From Vibrio nitrifigilis (GTDB lineage: Bacteria > Pseudomonadota > Gammaproteobacteria > Enterobacterales > Vibrionaceae): 64,000 bases of DNA. Below, piece by piece: positions 8,579 through 18,072 of the stretch. The stretch's first letter is position 1, and the number at the start of each line of letters is the position of its first letter. A program made the position numbers and the translations under genes. The DNA lies in assembly GCF_015686695.1 (NCBI RefSeq), contig NZ_JADPMR010000003.1:62001-126000 (forward strand), in the 5' to 3' direction. Below the pieces are notes generated by a model, which worked only from the letters and a program-made list of their open reading frames with translations, had not been told where the DNA came from and searched no databases.

Positions 8579-9163
8579 ATGAAAGATGCTCGCCAACATA
8601 TTCGTAAACAAGTTCGTGACAGACGTAATCAACTTGATTTTCATACTCAACAGGTAGCTGCAACTCAGCTTGTTGAGCAATGTTTACGATTAGAAGCATT
8701 TCAATCAAGCCAGAATATCGCGCTATATTTATCGACCGATGGTGAGCTCAATACTGCCCCACTTATCGATGCTTTATGGCACAAGAATAAATCGATTTAT
8801 ATTCCCGTTCTTCATCCATTTTCGCCCGGCCACCTGCTTTTTCTCCACTATCAAAAATCCAGTAAAATGGTGAAAAACAAATACGGTATTTCGGAGCCGA
8901 AATTAGATCAACGCCACATCATTCCAGCCCACCAGTTAGATATTATTTGCACGCCATTAGTCGCCTTTGATGATCAATGCCAACGTTTAGGTATGGGAGG
9001 CGGTTACTACGATAGAACACTCGCTCCTTGGTTTAAAACTGGCGTTGGGGCCAAACCTATCGGCCTAGCACACGATTGCCAACAGATTGATCAAATACCT
9101 ACCGCCGCATGGGACATTCCATTACCTATGATTGTGACACCAAGTAAAGTGTGGCAACGCTAA
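8579..9163 (+). CDS. ygfA: 5-formyltetrahydrofolate cyclo-ligase
   Basis: This enzyme (5-FCL, MTHFS) uses ATP to convert 5-formyl-THF to 5,10-methenyl-THF and returns a storage folate to one-carbon metabolism. The ATG at 8579 starts right after 6S RNA and gives 194 residues, the family length. The frame is open further upstream, but that part is the 6S gene. Motifs are the RKQVRDRRNQL start, YLSTDGELNT, and the nucleotide-binding LGMGGGYYDRTLA near the C terminus. Co-processing with 6S RNA is known in E. coli and plausible here. Confidence 0.95.
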   Translation: MKDARQHIRKQVRDRRNQLDFHTQQVAATQLVEQCLRLEAFQSSQNIALYLSTDGELNTAPLIDALWHKNKSIYIPVLHPFSPGHLLFLHYQKSSKMVKNKYGISEPKLDQRHIIPAHQLDIICTPLVAFDDQCQRLGMGGGYYDRTLAPWFKTGVGAKPIGLAHDCQQIDQIPTAAWDIPLPMIVTPSKVWQR

Positions 9164-9198
9164 TCAACCTTTGACTTAGCATTTCGATGGTTAGGTAA

Positions 9199-9227
9199 TT
9201 GGTATCCTTGAGCCTTCAGTATATAAT
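9199..9227 (+). promoter_or_regulatory. Putative sigma-70 promoter for rpiA
   Basis: TTGGTA and TATAAT with a 17-base spacer lie about 50 bases before the rpiA start codon. The -10 is a perfect consensus. Confidence 0.6.
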
Positions 9228-9277
9228 CGCGCCCACAAATCGCTTTCGTTACTACTCGCTATCAGGAGATTGGCATC

Positions 9278-9934
9278 ATGACTCAAGATGAAATGAAAAA
9301 AGCCGCAGGTTGGGCTGCTCTTAAATATGTAGAAAAAGGCAGTATTGTCGGCGTGGGTACAGGCTCAACTGTCAATCACTTCATCGATGCATTAGGCTCA
9401 ATAAAAGACGATATCAAAGGTGCTGTTTCAAGTTCTGTTGCTTCAACCGAAAAGCTAAAAGGTTTAGGTATTGAAGTCTTTGATTGTAATGATGTGATAA
9501 AACTTGATGTGTATGTTGATGGTGCGGATGAAATCAACCCAAGTAAAGACATGATTAAAGGCGGCGGTGCAGCATTAACTCGTGAAAAAATCGTTGCCGC
9601 TATTTCAGAAAAATTCGTCTGTATTGTTGATGGTACGAAAGCCGTTGATGTATTGGGTCAATTCCCTCTTCCAGTCGAAGTCATTCCTATGGCTCGCTCC
9701 TATGTGGCTCGAGAAATTGTTAAGTTAGGCGGCGATCCTGTTTATCGCGAAGGCGTGGTAACAGATAATGGTAACGTGATTTTAGATGTTTATAACATGA
9801 AGATTACCAATCCAAAAGAATTGGAAGACCAACTAAACAGCCTAGCAGGTGTCGTCACTAATGGTCTATTTGCCCATCGTGGCGCTGATGTAGTAATAAC
9901 AGGTACCGCCGAAGGTGCAAAAATAGAAGAATAA
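9278..9934 (+). CDS. rpiA: Ribose-5-phosphate isomerase A
   Basis: RpiA interconverts ribose 5-phosphate and ribulose 5-phosphate in the non-oxidative pentose phosphate pathway. The 218-residue product shows GVGTGSTV near residue 27, the catalytic VDGADEI near 84 and the GGGAALTREK block just after. The ATG at 9278 has an AGGAG site upstream. It is a single gene with its own promoter and a strong terminator. It lies upstream of serA as in E. coli, though there the orientation differs. Confidence 0.97.
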   Translation: MTQDEMKKAAGWAALKYVEKGSIVGVGTGSTVNHFIDALGSIKDDIKGAVSSSVASTEKLKGLGIEVFDCNDVIKLDVYVDGADEINPSKDMIKGGGAALTREKIVAAISEKFVCIVDGTKAVDVLGQFPLPVEVIPMARSYVAREIVKLGGDPVYREGVVTDNGNVILDVYNMKITNPKELEDQLNSLAGVVTNGLFAHRGADVVITGTAEGAKIEE

Positions 9935-10009
9935 TGTTCGAGAATAAAGAGCTGAACTAAGATCAACTAGTTGCTTAATATTTTTCATTTGACGTTATCT
10001 GATTACAAG

Positions 10010-10035
10010 AGGCACCATGCGGGTGCCTTTTTTGT
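10010..10035 (+). terminator. Terminator of rpiA
   Basis: The arms AGGCACC and GGTGCCT enclose a five-base loop and are followed by a run of six T on the plus strand, about 75 bases after the rpiA stop. Confidence 0.85.
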
Positions 10036-10217
10036 TTCCATTGGTAAATAAATTATCTCTTATTCCGTAATTTTCTTACCCAAAGACAGAAAAGTTTGTT
10101 AGTTTAATGGGCAGAAGATGCACGACGAAAACGTTTGCTTTTCATAACAAGACTCACTAACTTATGTGGGCTCAGTGTATCTGAATTTCCCCCTTTCCAT
10201 ATTTAAGGACGAGAATA

Positions 10218-11447
10218 ATGGCCAAAGTTTCATTGGAAAAAGATAAGATCAAAATTCTTTTACTAGAAGGTGTACACCCATCTGCTGTTGAGGTGCTACA
10301 GGCTTCAGGCTATACCAATATTGAATACCACAAAGGTTCGCTTCCAGAAGAAAAGCTACTTGAATCCATTAAAGATGCTCACTTTGTTGGTCTACGCTCA
10401 CGTACTCACTTAACAGAAAAAGTGATCAACGCTGCCGATAAATTAGTGGGTATTGGTTGTTTTTGTATTGGTACTAACCAAGTTGATCTTGATGCTGCTG
10501 CTGAGCGCGGTATTCCAGTGTTTAACGCACCATTCTCTAACACACGCAGTGTGGCAGAATTGGTATTGGCTGAAATGATCATTCTTTTCCGTGGTGTTGC
10601 TGAGAAAAACGCTCTTGCTCACCGTGGTATTTGGAAAAAAAGTGCAGACCATTCCTTTGAAGCTCGTGGTAAAAAATTAGGCATTATCGGTTATGGCCAT
10701 ATCGGTACTCAACTTAGTATTCTAGCTGAAAGTCTTGGTATGTACGTCTACTACTACGATATTGAAAACAAGCTATCACTAGGTAATGCTCATCAAGTTC
10801 ATACCTTAACGGAGCTACTGAACAAATGTGATGTTATCAGCCTGCACGTACCTGAAACTCCAGAAACCAAAAACATGATGGGCAAAGAAGAATTTGACCG
10901 CATGAAACCAGGTTCAATCTTCATCAACGCTTCTCGCGGAACGGTTGTTGATATCCCAGCACTATGTGCGGCACTAGAATCAAAACACCTTGCTGGTGCA
11001 GCCGTTGACGTATTCCCAACAGAGCCAGGTTCAAATGCTCAACCATTTGAATCGCCACTAATTGAGTTTGATAACGTTATCTTGACTCCACACGTAGGTG
11101 GTTCAACTCAGGAAGCGCAAGAAAACATTGGTATTGAAGTCGCGGGTAAACTAGCGAAATACTCTGATAACGGTTCAACACTATCAAGTGTGAACTTCCC
11201 AGAAGTATCACTACCAGAACAACGCAATTGTTCTCGCCTACTACATATTCATGAAAACCGCCCTGGTATCTTGAATAAGATCAACAATATCTTTGCTGAA
11301 GAAGATATCAATATCGCAGCTCAATACCTGCAAACAACACCTAAAATGGGTTACGTTGTTGTCGATGTTCAAGCAGCTCGCTCTGAAGAAGCATTAGAAA
11401 AACTGAAAGAGATCGAAGGTACAATTCGTACTCGCATCCTGTTCTAA
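10218..11447 (+). CDS. serA: D-3-phosphoglycerate dehydrogenase
   Basis: SerA oxidises 3-phosphoglycerate to 3-phosphohydroxypyruvate, the committed step of serine synthesis. At 409 residues it is the short, E. coli-type enzyme. The Rossmann motif GYGHIGTQLS lies near residue 160. The catalytic region includes INASRGTVVDIPALC and the His in ILTPHVGGST. A C-terminal ACT domain, with HENRPGILNKINNIF as its effector-binding segment, indicates feedback inhibition by serine. It is transcribed alone and converges on ilvH across a bidirectional terminator. Confidence 0.97.
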   Translation: MAKVSLEKDKIKILLLEGVHPSAVEVLQASGYTNIEYHKGSLPEEKLLESIKDAHFVGLRSRTHLTEKVINAADKLVGIGCFCIGTNQVDLDAAAERGIPVFNAPFSNTRSVAELVLAEMIILFRGVAEKNALAHRGIWKKSADHSFEARGKKLGIIGYGHIGTQLSILAESLGMYVYYYDIENKLSLGNAHQVHTLTELLNKCDVISLHVPETPETKNMMGKEEFDRMKPGSIFINASRGTVVDIPALCAALESKHLAGAAVDVFPTEPGSNAQPFESPLIEFDNVILTPHVGGSTQEAQENIGIEVAGKLAKYSDNGSTLSSVNFPEVSLPEQRNCSRLLHIHENRPGILNKINNIFAEEDINIAAQYLQTTPKMGYVVVDVQAARSEEALEKLKEIEGTIRTRILF

Positions 11448-11461
11448 TTTGCTCATTAATA

Positions 11462-11494
11462 CAAAAAACCCAGCGATCATCGCTGGGTTTTTTA
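11462..11494. terminator. Bidirectional terminator between serA and ilvH
   Basis: AAAACCCAGCGA and TCGCTGGGTTTT form a near-perfect palindrome with a three-base loop. A-rich and T-rich flanks on both sides make it suitable for stopping both convergent transcripts. Confidence 0.88.
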
Positions 11495-11520
11495 TTATCT
11501 ATATCGTGAGGTAGAAAGTG

Positions 11521-12015
11521 CTAGCTTCTTAAAGCGCGTTCACCACGAGCAATTCCAACAATCCCACTGCGAGCGACTTCAACCACATCAGTAAACTGGG
11601 CGACAGACTGAATAAACGCATCCAGTTTATCTGTATCACCGGTCAGTTGTACGGTGTAATGCGTTGGATTGACATCAACGATCTGACCACGGAAAATATC
11701 GACCATACTTTTTACTTCTTCACGAGCAGAACCCGATGCTTTTACTTTAACTAACATCAGCTCGCGTTCAATGTGCTCAAATTCCGTTACATCTTGAACT
11801 TTCAATACATCTATCAATTTGTGCAATTGTTTTTGTATCTGTTCAAGCTGCATACCATCAGAATCGGTGGTGATATTTAAACGTGAAAGCGTTTCATCAT
11901 CAGTTGGTGATACATTCAGACTTTCAATGTTGTAGCCACGCTGAGAGAATAAACCGACCACACGAGATAATGCTCCAGGTTGGTTTTCTAGTAGTAAAGA
12001 AATAACACGTCTCAT
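11521..12015 (-). CDS. ilvH: Acetolactate synthase III small subunit
   Basis: IlvH is the regulatory subunit of acetohydroxyacid synthase III; it activates IlvI and confers valine inhibition. The 164-residue length and the N-terminal ACT domain (MRRVISLLLENQPGALSRVVGLF, with the valine-site Asn-Gln-Pro-Gly turn) are typical, followed by the second ACT-like domain. It begins one base after the ilvI stop codon, so translation is probably coupled. It ends at the bidirectional terminator shared with serA. Confidence 0.96.
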   Translation of the reverse strand: MRRVISLLLENQPGALSRVVGLFSQRGYNIESLNVSPTDDETLSRLNITTDSDGMQLEQIQKQLHKLIDVLKVQDVTEFEHIERELMLVKVKASGSAREEVKSMVDIFRGQIVDVNPTHYTVQLTGDTDKLDAFIQSVAQFTDVVEVARSGIVGIARGERALRS

Positions 12016-12016
12016 C

Positions 12017-13738
12017 TTAGGTTCTCTCCGTTTTGCTCAGCCACATTTTATCCATACCTTCACCCTTGATTTGCATCGGGTAAACATGCTCGGTTTCATC
12101 CACACTAATATCAACAAATACCAGACGATCTTTCATATCAAGCGCTTTCTGTAAACCCGCCTCTAATTCATCTGGTGTTGAAATGCGAATACCGGCGTGG
12201 CCATAGGCTTCGGCAATGGCGACAAAGTTTGGCACTGAACTCATGTAAGAGTTGGAGTGGCGACCATGGTAAATAATGTCTTGCCACTGTTTTACCATTC
12301 CTAAGAAACGGTTATTTAAGTTAATAATTTTAACTGGAATATCATATTGAAGAGCGGTTGAAAGCTCCTGAATATTCATTTGGATACTACCATCCCCAGT
12401 CACAACAACAACTTCTTCATCAGGATGTGAAAATTTAACCCCCATCCCAGCAGGCAAACCAAAGCCCATCGTGCCTAAACCGCCTGAGTTAATCCACTGT
12501 CTTGGTTTATCAAATGGGTAATATAAAGCGGCAAACATTTGGTGCTGACCAACATCAGATGCGACGTAAGCTTTACCTTTAGTTAAACGATAAAGAGTTT
12601 CTATCACTTGCTGTGGTTTAATACGTTCAGGGTTCTTCGTATAAGAAAGGCATTGACGCTCTCTCCAACCTTCAATGTGTTGCCACCATTGAGCAATCGC
12701 TTGTTGATCGTTTTGATCCGTTTTATCCCCCAACAACTTAAGCATGGTGTCGAGAACTTGATCGGCAGAACCCACAATTGGGAGATCAACTGGAACATTT
12801 TTAGAGATCGAAGAAGGATCAATGTCAATGTGCATGACTTTGGCATTCGGACAATATTTTTCTAAATTATTGGTAGTTCGATCATCGAAACGTACGCCAA
12901 TACCAAAAATAAGATCAGAATTGTGCATTGCCATATTGGCTTCATATACACCGTGCATGCCAAGCATACCAAGGAAATTTTTATGGGTTCCTGGGAAGGC
13001 CCCTAATCCCATTAGCGTACTCACAACCGGAAGGTTTAACGAGTTAGCCAATTTTAAAATCTGTTTATGTGCACCAGAAATAATTGCCCCACCACCAATA
13101 TATAACACTGGCTTTTTGGCTTCTAATAGTGCTTTAAGCGCTTTTTTAATTTGCCCTTTATGCCCTGTCGTTGTCGGGTTATAAGAACGCATTTTAACGC
13201 TTTCAGGATAGCTATAAGGCAGCTTAACCTGAGGATTCATTACATCTTTTGGTAGATCAATAACCACAGGACCAGGTCGTCCTGTCGATGCGATATAGAA
13301 TGCTTTTTTAATTGTCTCTGGAATATCTTCTGCTTTCTTCACTAAAAAGCTATGTTTCACGATAGGACGAGATACGCCCACAATATCGCACTCTTGAAAC
13401 GCATCATTACCAATTAAATTAGTTGCCACGTTACCAGAGATAACCACCATAGGGACTGAGTCCATATAGGCAGTCGCAATACCTGTTACCGTGTTTGTTG
13501 CTCCTGGACCAGAGCAGACGAGGACGACTCCTGGCTTGCCTGTAGAACGTGCATATCCATCAGCCATATGAGTCGCAGCTTGTTCATGACGAACAAGGAC
13601 GTGCTTAATTTTATCGGTTTTTTCGTGGAGAGCGTCGTAGATGTCCAATACTGACCCACCAGGGTAACCAAATATCTGTTCTACGCCTTCTTCGATCAGA
13701 GATTGCACCACCATCTCTGCGCCGGATAACATTGCCAT
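12017..13738 (-). CDS. ilvI: Acetolactate synthase III large subunit
   Basis: IlvI is the thiamine-diphosphate-dependent catalytic subunit that condenses pyruvate with pyruvate or 2-oxobutyrate, the first common step of valine, leucine and isoleucine synthesis. Visible are the GYPGGSVLDIYD start, the catalytic Glu in RHEQAATHMADGYAR near residue 50, and the ThDP-Mg motif GDGSIQMNIQEL near 440. The 573-residue length is right. It is upstream of ilvH in a two-gene operon. In enterobacteria this operon is leucine/Lrp-controlled; here the long upstream region carries possible leader features. Confidence 0.96.
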   Translation of the reverse strand: MAMLSGAEMVVQSLIEEGVEQIFGYPGGSVLDIYDALHEKTDKIKHVLVRHEQAATHMADGYARSTGKPGVVLVCSGPGATNTVTGIATAYMDSVPMVVISGNVATNLIGNDAFQECDIVGVSRPIVKHSFLVKKAEDIPETIKKAFYIASTGRPGPVVIDLPKDVMNPQVKLPYSYPESVKMRSYNPTTTGHKGQIKKALKALLEAKKPVLYIGGGAIISGAHKQILKLANSLNLPVVSTLMGLGAFPGTHKNFLGMLGMHGVYEANMAMHNSDLIFGIGVRFDDRTTNNLEKYCPNAKVMHIDIDPSSISKNVPVDLPIVGSADQVLDTMLKLLGDKTDQNDQQAIAQWWQHIEGWRERQCLSYTKNPERIKPQQVIETLYRLTKGKAYVASDVGQHQMFAALYYPFDKPRQWINSGGLGTMGFGLPAGMGVKFSHPDEEVVVVTGDGSIQMNIQELSTALQYDIPVKIINLNNRFLGMVKQWQDIIYHGRHSNSYMSSVPNFVAIAEAYGHAGIRISTPDELEAGLQKALDMKDRLVFVDISVDETEHVYPMQIKGEGMDKMWLSKTERT

Positions 13739-14125
13739 TTTTTCTCCTTACCAAACCTACAACAACGTGGTTGTTATTGAGGCTGGTTTACATAGTTAGG
13801 GCTTATTCGTAGCCTAATTCGAAAACCTTCCGCTTTCGGCTATGTCCCGAGCCTGTCATAACAAGTCACGGGTAAACGGGCAATACTGTACCTGCTAATG
13901 ACCTAACGGTCTAACGTGGATTGGCGCACAGTTTTAATAAGATGTGGTGAAAAAGTATAAATAAAGTCATTAACTCTGTTAAAAAATTAAAAATCAGAGT
14001 TATCGATAAGTTAATGAAGAAAAAATGTGAGAAAATATATTATAACGAATAAAAACTTATGCAACTACGGTCATTAAATACTCTATAATAGGCCCTCAAT
14101 ACCAGAGAACCTATCACCATAAAAG
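13739..14125 (-). other. ilvI upstream and leader region
   Basis: This 387-base region separates the acyl-CoA synthetase stop from ilvI. Read on the minus strand it has an AT-rich promoter-like stretch (TTGCAT followed by TATAATAT near 14035-14062). A possible 19-codon Leu/Ile-rich reading frame lies at 13911-13970. Several small hairpins follow: GACC-GTTA-GGTC, TTAGGCT paired with AGCCCTAA, and CAACAAC paired with GTTGTTG next to the ribosome site AAGGAG. No stem with a T-run, hence no classical attenuator, is visible. Confidence 0.45.
13911..13970 (-). CDS. Possible leader peptide upstream of ilvI
   Basis: A 19-codon frame starting ATG and ending TAG reads MTLFILFHHILLKLCANPR, with seven Leu or Ile codons. 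Its position about 170 bases before ilvI would suit a translated attenuation leader. The ribosome site is poor and the DNA is AT-rich, which by itself favours Leu, Ile and Phe codons. No terminator stem follows. I regard it as a weak candidate. Confidence 0.2.
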   Translation of the reverse strand: MTLFILFHHILLKLCANPR

Positions 14126-15895
14126 CTATTTACCGTACATTGCTTTAATTTCACCTTCATATCGAGTGTGAATCACTTTACGACGTAGTTTTAGAGTTGG
14201 AGTTAACTCCCCATCTTCCAAAGAGAAGGCATTCGGCAGTAACGTGAATTTTTTTACCTGCTCAAAATGGGCAAGATGTAGCTGAAGTTCATGAATTCTT
14301 TTTTCAAACATCTCTATGATCTGCGCATGTTTGAGTAGATCGATACGATCATGATACTTAATATTCAATTCCCGAGCGTATTTTTCTACCGTGTCGTAGC
14401 AAGGAACGATCAATGCCGAAACAAATTGGCGCGCATCAGCTATAACAGCAATCTGCTCGATATAATGATCTTTACCTAACGTACCTTCAATCATCTGTGG
14501 TGCGATGTATTTTCCACCCGATGTTTTCATGAGCTCTTTAATACGCTCAGTGATAAACAACTGCCCATGTTCATCGATATACCCTGCATCCCCTGTTTTC
14601 AAATAGCCATCTTGGTCAAATGCAGCAAGAGTATCGCTTTCATTTTTATAATAACCCTGCATGACCATTGGGCCTTTCACCAAAATTTCATTATTAACAC
14701 CGATACGGATATCAACATCAGGCATAGCAAGTCCAATTGAATTGGCGTCAAAATGGCTATCAGGCCAACAAGACACCGTTGCCGTGGTTTCAGTCATCCC
14801 ATAACCCACTTTGACATTAATACCTAAAGCATGGAAGAAGCGACCAATAGAAGGTTCAAGCTTCGCACCACCACATGGCATCATTTTCAAACGACCACCA
14901 AGTAACGCTCTCAATTTGCTTAATACTAATTTATCGGCAATCCTAAAACGCCATGCCCCTTTACCTGAAGACACATAACGCTCGCCCACGGACAAAGCCC
15001 ATGAAAATAAAGTCTTTCTAAACCATGAAGCATGAGAAACTTTGTCATGCACTGCTGCATAAATTTTTTCATAGAAGCGGGGAACCGCACACATCACGGT
15101 TGGAGAAACTTGCTGTAATGCTTCTCTAACCACTTTAACGTCATGGAGATAACAGTTAGTCGCCCCCTTATATAAAACGTAAAAGCACCATGCTCTCTCA
15201 AACACATGCGACAAAGGTAAAAAGCAGAGAGATATATCATCAGGCGTCAAATTTAGCCGAGAATCATGCCCAGTCATCTGAGCGGATAAATTGCGGTGAG
15301 ATAACATTACCCCCTTAGGTTGTCCGGTTGTTCCCGAGGTATAAATAAGAGTAAACAGATCATCAAGGTTCAACGTATTTAAACGCTGATAGAGCGATTC
15401 TAGGTAATCACTTGTTCCTAAAGAAATAAATTCATTAAACGATAAAACAAAATCAACATCAGGCATTTCAATATGTTCATCCATGATCACGATACGTTCT
15501 AAGCGTTCACACTGATTAAAAATTGAAATGGCTATGTCCAGTTGCTGTTGGCCACTGACAAATAAAATACGAACATCAGCATTTTCAGTAATGTATTTGG
15601 TCTGATTTGGTGTACTTGTAGGATAAATAGGCACAGTGACGACTCGTATCTGCTGAGCAGCCACATCACAAATCGTCCAACGCGGCATATTGGTAGCAAA
15701 AATACCGACTTTTTCTTGTACATCCAGACCGCACGCTAACATAGCTAACGAAAGCGCACGAGTATGTTGATCAAACTCACTCCAAGAAATATCATGCCAA
15801 TCATTATCAGCATAAAATCTCATAGCTACTCGCTCACCTCCTTCGGTCATCCTATCGCGAAGCTTATCTACAATATGAAAGTCTAATATGGCCAT
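14126..15895 (-). CDS. Long-chain acyl-CoA synthetase (AMP-forming)
   Basis: This 589-residue enzyme belongs to the long-chain fatty-acid-CoA ligase group COG1022. It activates fatty acids through an acyl-adenylate and transfers them to CoA. The P-loop-like AMP motif LIYTSGTTGQPKGVMLSHRN is near residue 185. VGYGMTETTATV and the hinge KTGDAGYIDEHGQLFITERIKE follow. It has no signal peptide and no fused acyltransferase. It differs from E. coli FadD in lacking the FadD-specific N terminus, so I give no gene symbol. It lies between leuO and ilvIH, where E. coli has no gene. Confidence 0.88.
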   Translation of the reverse strand: MAILDFHIVDKLRDRMTEGGERVAMRFYADNDWHDISWSEFDQHTRALSLAMLACGLDVQEKVGIFATNMPRWTICDVAAQQIRVVTVPIYPTSTPNQTKYITENADVRILFVSGQQQLDIAISIFNQCERLERIVIMDEHIEMPDVDFVLSFNEFISLGTSDYLESLYQRLNTLNLDDLFTLIYTSGTTGQPKGVMLSHRNLSAQMTGHDSRLNLTPDDISLCFLPLSHVFERAWCFYVLYKGATNCYLHDVKVVREALQQVSPTVMCAVPRFYEKIYAAVHDKVSHASWFRKTLFSWALSVGERYVSSGKGAWRFRIADKLVLSKLRALLGGRLKMMPCGGAKLEPSIGRFFHALGINVKVGYGMTETTATVSCWPDSHFDANSIGLAMPDVDIRIGVNNEILVKGPMVMQGYYKNESDTLAAFDQDGYLKTGDAGYIDEHGQLFITERIKELMKTSGGKYIAPQMIEGTLGKDHYIEQIAVIADARQFVSALIVPCYDTVEKYARELNIKYHDRIDLLKHAQIIEMFEKRIHELQLHLAHFEQVKKFTLLPNAFSLEDGELTPTLKLRRKVIHTRYEGEIKAMYGK

Positions 15896-16017
15896 TTTTG
15901 TACCTAGAATATACCCTCTACAGGGCGGGAAGCGGCACAGTTTACAGACGCGCAGATAAAAGGCAACTCACCAAGATCAAAGTTAGGGACATATAGAAGG
16001 GATAAACTGAACAGATA

Positions 16018-16051
16018 CAAAAAAGCCTCAAACCGGTATAGATTTGAGGCT
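16018..16051 (-). terminator. Terminator of leuO
   Basis: On the minus strand the arms AGCCTCAAA and TTTGAGGCT are followed by six T. It lies 30 bases after the leuO stop and before the acyl-CoA synthetase gene, so these two minus-strand genes are separate units. Confidence 0.85.
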
Positions 16052-16080
16052 AAAAGAGGCTAACTAACTACTAACAGTTA

Positions 16081-17049
16081 TTATTTATCGGCGATTACTT
16101 CACCGCAGATCATCATTAACTGATCACGTAACCAAATGTGACCTTTGTCTTTCTCACTCGATTCATGCCAGCTTAAGTAACCGTGAATTTTCACATTATC
16201 AAATGGGCAGGAGATAATCTGTAGCTGATCACGATTAGCCGCATTTTCGACCATCCAGCGAGGAGCAATAGTGACAAGTTCAGACTGACCTACAACATAG
16301 AGAACATTGCTCAGACTTGTTCCTTCATAGCTAGAATGGCAATCAAGCTCGCGGTAAGCCTGTTCAGAGAAGCTACGTTGCCCATGAATTTTAGATAGCT
16401 TCGCATGATGTTCTTGAGATAATTCATCACGAGTAACACTACCTTGAATACGTGGGTGATTTTTCGCGGCAACAACCACTAATTCATCTTGAAAGATTTC
16501 AGTGCTTGAGAAGCCTTGCTCATCAAATCGAGCGTAATCGATAACAAAATCAATTTCTTGATAACGCATGCGCTCTGCGAGAAGACGATCAAATTCTGCA
16601 TCTAAATGCAATTTTACATTTGGAGCTTGAGTTTGAATTGACTGCATGATGTTTGGCGCAAAACGAATATCACATGGGCTACAAATGGCCAATTTGAATA
16701 AACGAGTTGAAGTTTCAGGGGAGAAAACTGAACTTGGTAATTCGTTACGAATTAATTGTAAAGCTTGACGGATCGGCCCAAACAGTTGACGAGCACGTTG
16801 TGTTGGTTGGATACCACGACCTTGACGCATAAATAGCTCGTCATTAAACATAACCTTCAAGCGAGCAACGGCATTACTTACTGCTGGTTGAGACATACCT
16901 AGATTATGCGCAGCACGAGTAATGTTTTGCTCCTGCATAACGGCATCAAATACAGTGAGGAGGTTTAAGTCCACACTGCGTAATGTACTTTCCATTCGAT
17001 AGCTTGCGATGGCACTCATCGCGTCTTTCCTTTCTACTTTATCTAACAT
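16081..17049 (-). CDS. leuO: LysR-family regulator LeuO
   Basis: LeuO is a global LysR-type regulator that often antagonises H-NS and in vibrios links to stress and virulence control. The N-terminal helix-turn-helix (LLTVFDAVMQEQNITRAAHNLGMSQPAVSNAVARL, quoted in parts: NITRAAHNLGMSQPAVS) is intact, followed by the LysR effector-binding domain. The ATG at 17049 has an AAGAGG site ten bases upstream and gives 322 residues; an upstream TTG in frame at 17058 is less likely. The gene lies in the ilvIH–leu neighbourhood as in E. coli, but with extra genes on both sides. The AT-rich 480-base upstream region fits H-NS silencing and autoregulation, which is inference. Confidence 0.93.
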   Translation of the reverse strand: MLDKVERKDAMSAIASYRMESTLRSVDLNLLTVFDAVMQEQNITRAAHNLGMSQPAVSNAVARLKVMFNDELFMRQGRGIQPTQRARQLFGPIRQALQLIRNELPSSVFSPETSTRLFKLAICSPCDIRFAPNIMQSIQTQAPNVKLHLDAEFDRLLAERMRYQEIDFVIDYARFDEQGFSSTEIFQDELVVVAAKNHPRIQGSVTRDELSQEHHAKLSKIHGQRSFSEQAYRELDCHSSYEGTSLSNVLYVVGQSELVTIAPRWMVENAANRDQLQIISCPFDNVKIHGYLSWHESSEKDKGHIWLRDQLMMICGEVIADK

Positions 17050-17058
17050 ACTGTGCAA

Positions 17059-17538
17059 CGCCTCTTGGGTTCGTTTTTTTGTTATTAATCATGTGAGCGA
17101 TAGAATTAAAATGGCGAACATTTGATGAAGATAGATAACCTAGGCTTTTATTATTTACCACTCGGATAATTCCACCGCGACACCTACTATCAACTAATTC
17201 GTACACGAATGGCAACCCGATTGATAAAAAGTCATTTCTTTTTATAAGTGAACTAAATAAAAACAATAATTATCAGTGTCTTATAAAAACATAAAAAAAC
17301 ATAAAAACGTGATAAAGAACAAATATTAAACTAATTGATAAAGGTATTTATTGCACAAAAGGCTAGTAAAGTCCCATTCACAGCATAAATATATGCTATT
17401 GCGTGAGGTGTGTTTCTTGTTAAGGAAACGGTTGCGTAATGATATTACTAACTATTTTATTAACAATAAAATAGAAAACCATAACATTAGCTGATAGACA
17501 TATAGGTAGGAAAATCGACTCTATTCCATAAAGAATGC
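17059..17538. other. AT-rich region upstream of leuO
   Basis: This 480-base stretch is markedly AT-rich, especially 17230-17350 and 17440-17490, with poly-A runs and a CTATTTTAT/ATAAAATAG inverted repeat near 17451-17474. I see no credible gene; short open frames here lack family features and ribosome sites. It probably holds the leuO promoter and the 3' end of the PAP2 transcript. Curved AT-rich DNA of this sort is a common H-NS and LeuO target. Confidence 0.4.
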
Positions 17539-18072
17539 TCACGCATAATGCCCCAAGTAGAACAATGCGGCAGTGGCGCAGCAACACCCAAGAACAGCAC
17601 CAATAATTACATCACTGACAAAGTGTACTCCTAATAAAACCCGTGCACAGCCAATCAAACATGCCCAGATCAGAGCCATACCATAGAGTTGAGGGAAAAA
17701 GTGGCCAATAATGCATGCAACAACAAATGCAGCAGCAGTATGTCCAGAAGGTAAACTGTATCTATCAGAGGGGGTAATAAAAGCCGGTAATAAAGGAGAA
17801 AATTCCTGTGGTCGACGACGTTGAAAACTGTTTTTTAGTAACCAATAACAAGGTAATTCAAGCAAGAAAGCCAGTAATCCTGCGATAACAAATCCTTGTC
17901 CAACCTGCCCTTTAATTCCCCAAGCAAGTAACGCAAAAATAACATAAAGATGCCCATCTCCTGTATGAGATATTGCCTTACTTACTCGAGCCGCAAAGCC
18001 ACTATAACGATGTTGTAAACAATATAACGACACTGCAAAGTCGAGTTTAACAATTGGTTCTATTGTTCTCAT
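17539..18072 (-). CDS. PAP2-family membrane phosphatase
   Basis: This 177-residue integral membrane protein has the complete three-part PAP2 acid phosphatase signature. The parts are KNSFQRRRP near residue 80, SLPSGHTAA near 107 and ARVLLGVHFVSD near 143, separated by hydrophobic helices. Relatives dephosphorylate undecaprenyl pyrophosphate, phosphatidylglycerophosphate or other lipid phosphates at the periplasmic side. The substrate is not predictable here. It lies between leuO and the divergent leu operon, a place where E. coli has no gene. Confidence 0.88.
   Translation of the reverse strand: MRTIEPIVKLDFAVSLYCLQHRYSGFAARVSKAISHTGDGHLYVIFALLAWGIKGQVGQGFVIAGLLAFLLELPCYWLLKNSFQRRRPQEFSPLLPAFITPSDRYSLPSGHTAAAFVVACIIGHFFPQLYGMALIWACLIGCARVLLGVHFVSDVIIGAVLGCCCATAALFYLGHYA

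Noticed and set aside
17039..17266. A 75-codon minus-strand frame upstream of leuO
   Set aside because: It overlaps the leuO start, has no recognisable family feature and no ribosome site, and lies in AT-rich promoter DNA.
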